Shown here: positions 62,601 to 64,000 of the stretch, one piece after another | How positions within the stretch are numbered: position 1 is the first letter of the stretch | Layout: each line of letters begins with the position of its first letter | Assembly: GCA_017849585.1 (NCBI GenBank) | Contig: JAFIGT010000032.1 | Coordinates: forward strand, 20,027 to 84,026 | Origin: Verrucomicrobium sp. | Lineage (GTDB): Bacteria > Verrucomicrobiota > Verrucomicrobiia > Methylacidiphilales > UBA1321 | DNA length: 64,000 nt | Direction of reading: 5' to 3' | Made by a program: the position numbers and the translations under genes | Notes under the pieces: generated by a model | Database searches by the model: none | What the model saw: the letters and a program-made list of their open reading frames with translations, nothing else | What the model was told of the DNA's origin: nothing

Positions 62601-63113
62601 GGTCAATTCTACATCGGCTATGCCTATGGTGCCGGTTTCGGCGTGATCATGGTAAAAGAATAGGACGATTTTTCGTTGTCCGTTGAGCTCGCTGGCATGA
62701 ATCGGGTAGCTGTAATCAGCCCAATCTTTTGTTCCACCGGTGATCAGCAGATCCCCGCCCTTAAGGAAACCAACATTCGGAACCATGACGCGCATGCGGG
62801 CCGCATTGGCTGGAACGTCATCCAGACGCATGGAGAATTTTAACAGTAAATCCGCATCTGACCCGAGGATCACTTCCTTGGCCAAATAGCGTGGCCCCGG
62901 CGCAGCGGTAGGTCCCATGAAAAAGGCCTGGCCCGATGGCCCTTCGCGCCGGACTTTGCCTGGTAGGGGTTTATTTTCCCATTGCTCCCAGAGCCACCCA
63001 TCGGCTCCTTTGATGAAATCACCGTTTGAGACCAGGTTTTCCGCGGGGCATTTTCCGGGAAGGAAAAACAGTACGAGTACAAGGAGGGGGAGTAGGCAGC
63101 GTGGGTGGGGCAT
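59673..63113 (-). CDS. Large secreted glycosidase-like protein with CBM9-like C-terminus
   Basis: The 1146-residue exported protein has a signal peptide (1-24, LLPLLVLVLFFLPGKCPAEN). An N-terminal jelly-roll carbohydrate-binding-type domain covers about 25-175 and an Ig-like domain about 195-300. The clan GH-A-like barrel (about 310-640) has Glu in YQVTWEPITPWGY and Glu in VGTEQGYSTQEDP as candidate catalytic residues. Several beta domains come next, and last a CBM9/DOMON-like domain (about 965-1146, YKWDEQALYIGAEVTDDLYR and WKGDSIQLSINLD). It is likely to bind and degrade a polysaccharide outside the cell, working with the following glycosidase. The first Cys after the signal could be a lipidation site but the lipobox is poor. 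Confidence 0.82.
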   Translation of the reverse strand: MPHPRCLLPLLVLVLFFLPGKCPAENLVSNGDFIKGADGWLWEQWENKPLPGKVRREGPSGQAFFMGPTAAPGPRYLAKEVILGSDADLLLKFSMRLDDVPANAARMRVMVPNVGFLKGGDLLITGGTKDWADYSYPIHASELNGQRKIVLFFYHDHAETGTIGIADVELTESAAPAGGTAVTPPSASNAKSETLQLTGDTSKPILSTFIEGEAVELIFTVTGPIAKTSPLKLILDIVDEHGAKIDFKEIPVEGDSNDRWVKKLTAPTPKLGFYRVYAKLSNDIKLRALGSRAEGFLTYAVVPDPSKRKLYGENETLFGMQGGFGPWVNEVLSYLGARWVLDSSLEWNKNEPNRAGQFRAADYKASPSPKEAVSWQKYTLPTLFAAPTWAVIPESFAYMTGALTPDGEKAWAEYCKQAAQAYMAQNPNRSSRLYQVTWEPITPWGYKGTAAQLARIFEIAYRVLHEVDPKAAVGGFTMGIVPEDIEQTTGVLKQGAGRNLDVITTHPYFSIEAERDGMIAAIRATKESVRKHAGREIPFVGTEQGYSTQEDPDKDIVHARGLLRQNLITLGEGFRFNFAYYIVDYRLGEQRGYGYYYNLIDGVPWGPAKAGPRPAAPAFAAQTLLLDGHKSAGAIEWLGGDAWGYAFEQPGNIVLALWDYGTKPKKIIIPVGAKQVRVYDWMGNERVEPTKQGNITLTLGPEPLYVRDVAPTLWGSGAGKVLQVNSKSMQAYPGDKLTIGGGISYDQETPLHGKLALEGDSRLGWGLVTKDIVAKKGTPLTYAFDLSLPAAVRPGSYAIKISANNDLGAYAVNGINLQILSPVALTHIQQIEEVNGIKGIGFDLKEMQGKGAAGKVQVELNGIANSAQTKEFKATPGVATSLVFAYPSLALDNSKTYQASITVTLDTGYTFQQSSTVNFLTARRFEKPPLLEGNPAIWQSSPSVLLAKPQLMRSAQYYRGDKDTSATLRYKWDEQALYIGAEVTDDLYRQDFDGTNIWKGDSIQLSINLDPHKEEMNTGNLLADDANRQRWSEFTVALTKNGPEAFRHLSFEPGNYALGPVSEKEMKIVIKRDEIRKVTFYEIAIPWKTLGQLESPKAGTTIGIAAAVNDMDEADQKDPSGLGLFGGIYPNKNVKKLGLLLLGEKP

Positions 63114-63131
63114 TTTTATTTGAGCTAGGGG

Positions 63132-64000
63132 TTAGAAGTTAATGTCCTGATGATAGATCAGGTGAAACGACACATTTCCCGACGTAGTCACCTGACGTTC
63201 AATAAAGGTGCAGCCGCGGCTTTCGCCCGTGGAAACGTAACGGCCATCCTTGCTTTGCAGAATGGATTGGCCGACGCTGTATACCCGGAAGACGTTGGAT
63301 TGGGTTGTTGCCAGGTCGACGATGTCTTGCAGCCGCAGTTCGGTTGATTCACCTGTATCAGAGAGTCCTTTTACTTCCGCGATCTCACCGCGAAGCGTGT
63401 AAATTTTGGAATGCCCCTTGTATTGGGTGACGTCGCCAGCGAGCACGCGATTATAAATGTTTTGCGCGATGTCGAGGTGGGTGCTTCCACCGGGGAAGGA
63501 AAGTCCTTTCAGGAGCGCGGCGAGGGGTGTGATTCGGGCAAGGGAAAGAGTGGGTTCGAATGGCTCAATCAAGCCGTTGAGGTTGATTCGTCCATGAATG
63601 GAATTGGAGGTGGTGGAGGTAAAGGCTAGCGCGGTATTTCGGTTGGTGGTATTGAGCGGCACGGTGAAGAGGTCGAGCAACGCCCAGTCAGGAAGGCTAT
63701 TGGCTTTGGTGGGTTGAAAGCGAAGGCTTCGCCAAGAGACGGATCGTGGCTGCGTTCCGGATCCATACTCACCTTGGCTGCCAGTCAGCACACAACCGAG
63801 CTCCGCAACAGAATGAACAATGCCGTCGAGATTACCCGTCTTGCCCGCAGGAGGAGGCATGGTGAGCCCATCATCAGTGAGCAGGCCTGAAGTGTTGGTA
63901 TCTTGCGGTGCCTGCGTATAGACGGAGGGCGAGGGGCTTCCTCCAAGAGTGGAGGCGGAGTTCACCGCGCCAAGTGAGTTGCCGGTGGCGCGCCGCTTCC
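63132..64000 (-). CDS. 3' part of a hypothetical protein, possibly a Verrucomicrobia pilin-like cassette protein (partial)
   Basis: The minus-strand frame is open to the right edge; its first visible Met-like codon is a GTG at 63963-63965, but codons continue upstream, so the gene starts outside. The visible 280 or so residues are Ser/Thr/Asn-rich. They contain LPDWALLDLFTVPLNTTNRN, a HGRINLNGLIEPFEP segment, repeated in the style of exported fibrous proteins, and FRVYSVGQSILQSKDGRYVS near the end. This C-terminus reminds me of the large 'Verru_Chthon cassette' protein A family of Verrucomicrobia, but I cannot confirm it here. It ends 18 bases before the large glycosidase gene. Confidence 0.6.
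   Translation of the reverse strand, partial: KRRATGNSLGAVNSASTLGGSPSPSVYTQAPQDTNTSGLLTDDGLTMPPPAGKTGNLDGIVHSVAELGCVLTGSQGEYGSGTQPRSVSWRSLRFQPTKANSLPDWALLDLFTVPLNTTNRNTALAFTSTTSNSIHGRINLNGLIEPFEPTLSLARITPLAALLKGLSFPGGSTHLDIAQNIYNRVLAGDVTQYKGHSKIYTLRGEIAEVKGLSDTGESTELRLQDIVDLATTQSNVFRVYSVGQSILQSKDGRYVSTGESRGCTFIERQVTTSGNVSFHLIYHQDINF

Noticed and set aside
1..64000. CRISPR arrays, tRNA or rRNA genes, insertion sequences, prophage or attachment sites
   Set aside because: No regularly spaced repeats, cloverleaf-like segments, transposase or phage genes were seen; intergenic gaps are short and none exceeds 300 bases.

Overview
The window looks like chromosomal DNA from a saccharolytic Gram-negative bacterium of the Planctomycetes-Verrucomicrobia-Chlamydiae group, most likely Verrucomicrobiota. 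An outer membrane is implied by two ADP-heptose (LPS inner core) genes and a TolC-type channel. The lineage is suggested by a PEP-CTERM protein, a pseudopilin with the H-X9-DG type C-terminus, ThuA/Gfo-Idh pairs, sialate O-acetylesterase, many glycoside hydrolases and many LacI/AraC/GntR sugar regulators. This assignment is inferred from gene content, not from a marker-gene search. I see no rRNA, tRNA, insertion sequence, prophage or CRISPR array, and no stretch over 300 bases without a gene.

Layout. 1-4650: the tail of an acidic protein (perhaps ScpA), scpB, a chorismate mutase whose prephenate dehydratase part is shortened and has lost its TRF motif, a proline-rich coiled-coil membrane protein, and prmA. 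4657-6028: a compact ECF sigma factor operon with a likely self-recognised promoter. 6052-8817: a fucose-isomerase-like gene divergent from a LacI repressor, with two matching operators between them. 8845-16181: a zinc-ribbon protein, rfaD/rfaE2, an AraC regulator divergent from a ThuA-oxidoreductase pair, a HAD phosphatase, msrA-msrB and a TetR regulator. 16198-20738: an outer membrane channel and an RND pump with no membrane fusion protein gene. 20883-23924: a CobW-type GTPase and a DinG-like helicase.

24130-29866 holds the most system-like locus. A GntR/LacI-type regulator is followed by a tight four-gene operon (dehydrogenase of the zinc-alcohol-dehydrogenase superfamily, TIM-barrel sugar isomerase, radical SAM protein, GH57-like protein). 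The operon has a palindromic operator upstream, a degenerate copy of it before the regulator, and a strong terminator downstream. The combination suggests an uncharacterised carbohydrate or cyclitol conversion.

29897-46059 is mixed housekeeping and sugar metabolism: a DUF2079-like membrane protein, a Ski2-like helicase, a UVR-motif protein, sialate O-acetylesterase, GH1 beta-glucosidase, Maf, a GT39-type glycosyltransferase, ribB, xylB, a YkgJ-type protein and nadB. 46116-47758 is a decayed zone where a truncated LacI gene runs head-on into a GH16-like gene carrying two frameshifts. 47803-55396 has an AraC regulator and a secreted/exported cluster (PEP-CTERM protein, large GH42-like enzyme, pseudopilin, FAD oxidoreductase). 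55470-58215 contains a tiny Cys-containing secreted peptide, a TPR protein, and an overlapping amidoligase/class I glutamine-amidotransferase pair that fits a peptide or amide ligation-hydrolysis system. The window ends with a clan GH-A glycosidase, a 1146-residue secreted glycosidase with a CBM9-like C-terminus, and the 3' part of a protein that may belong to a Verrucomicrobia-specific pilin-like cassette.
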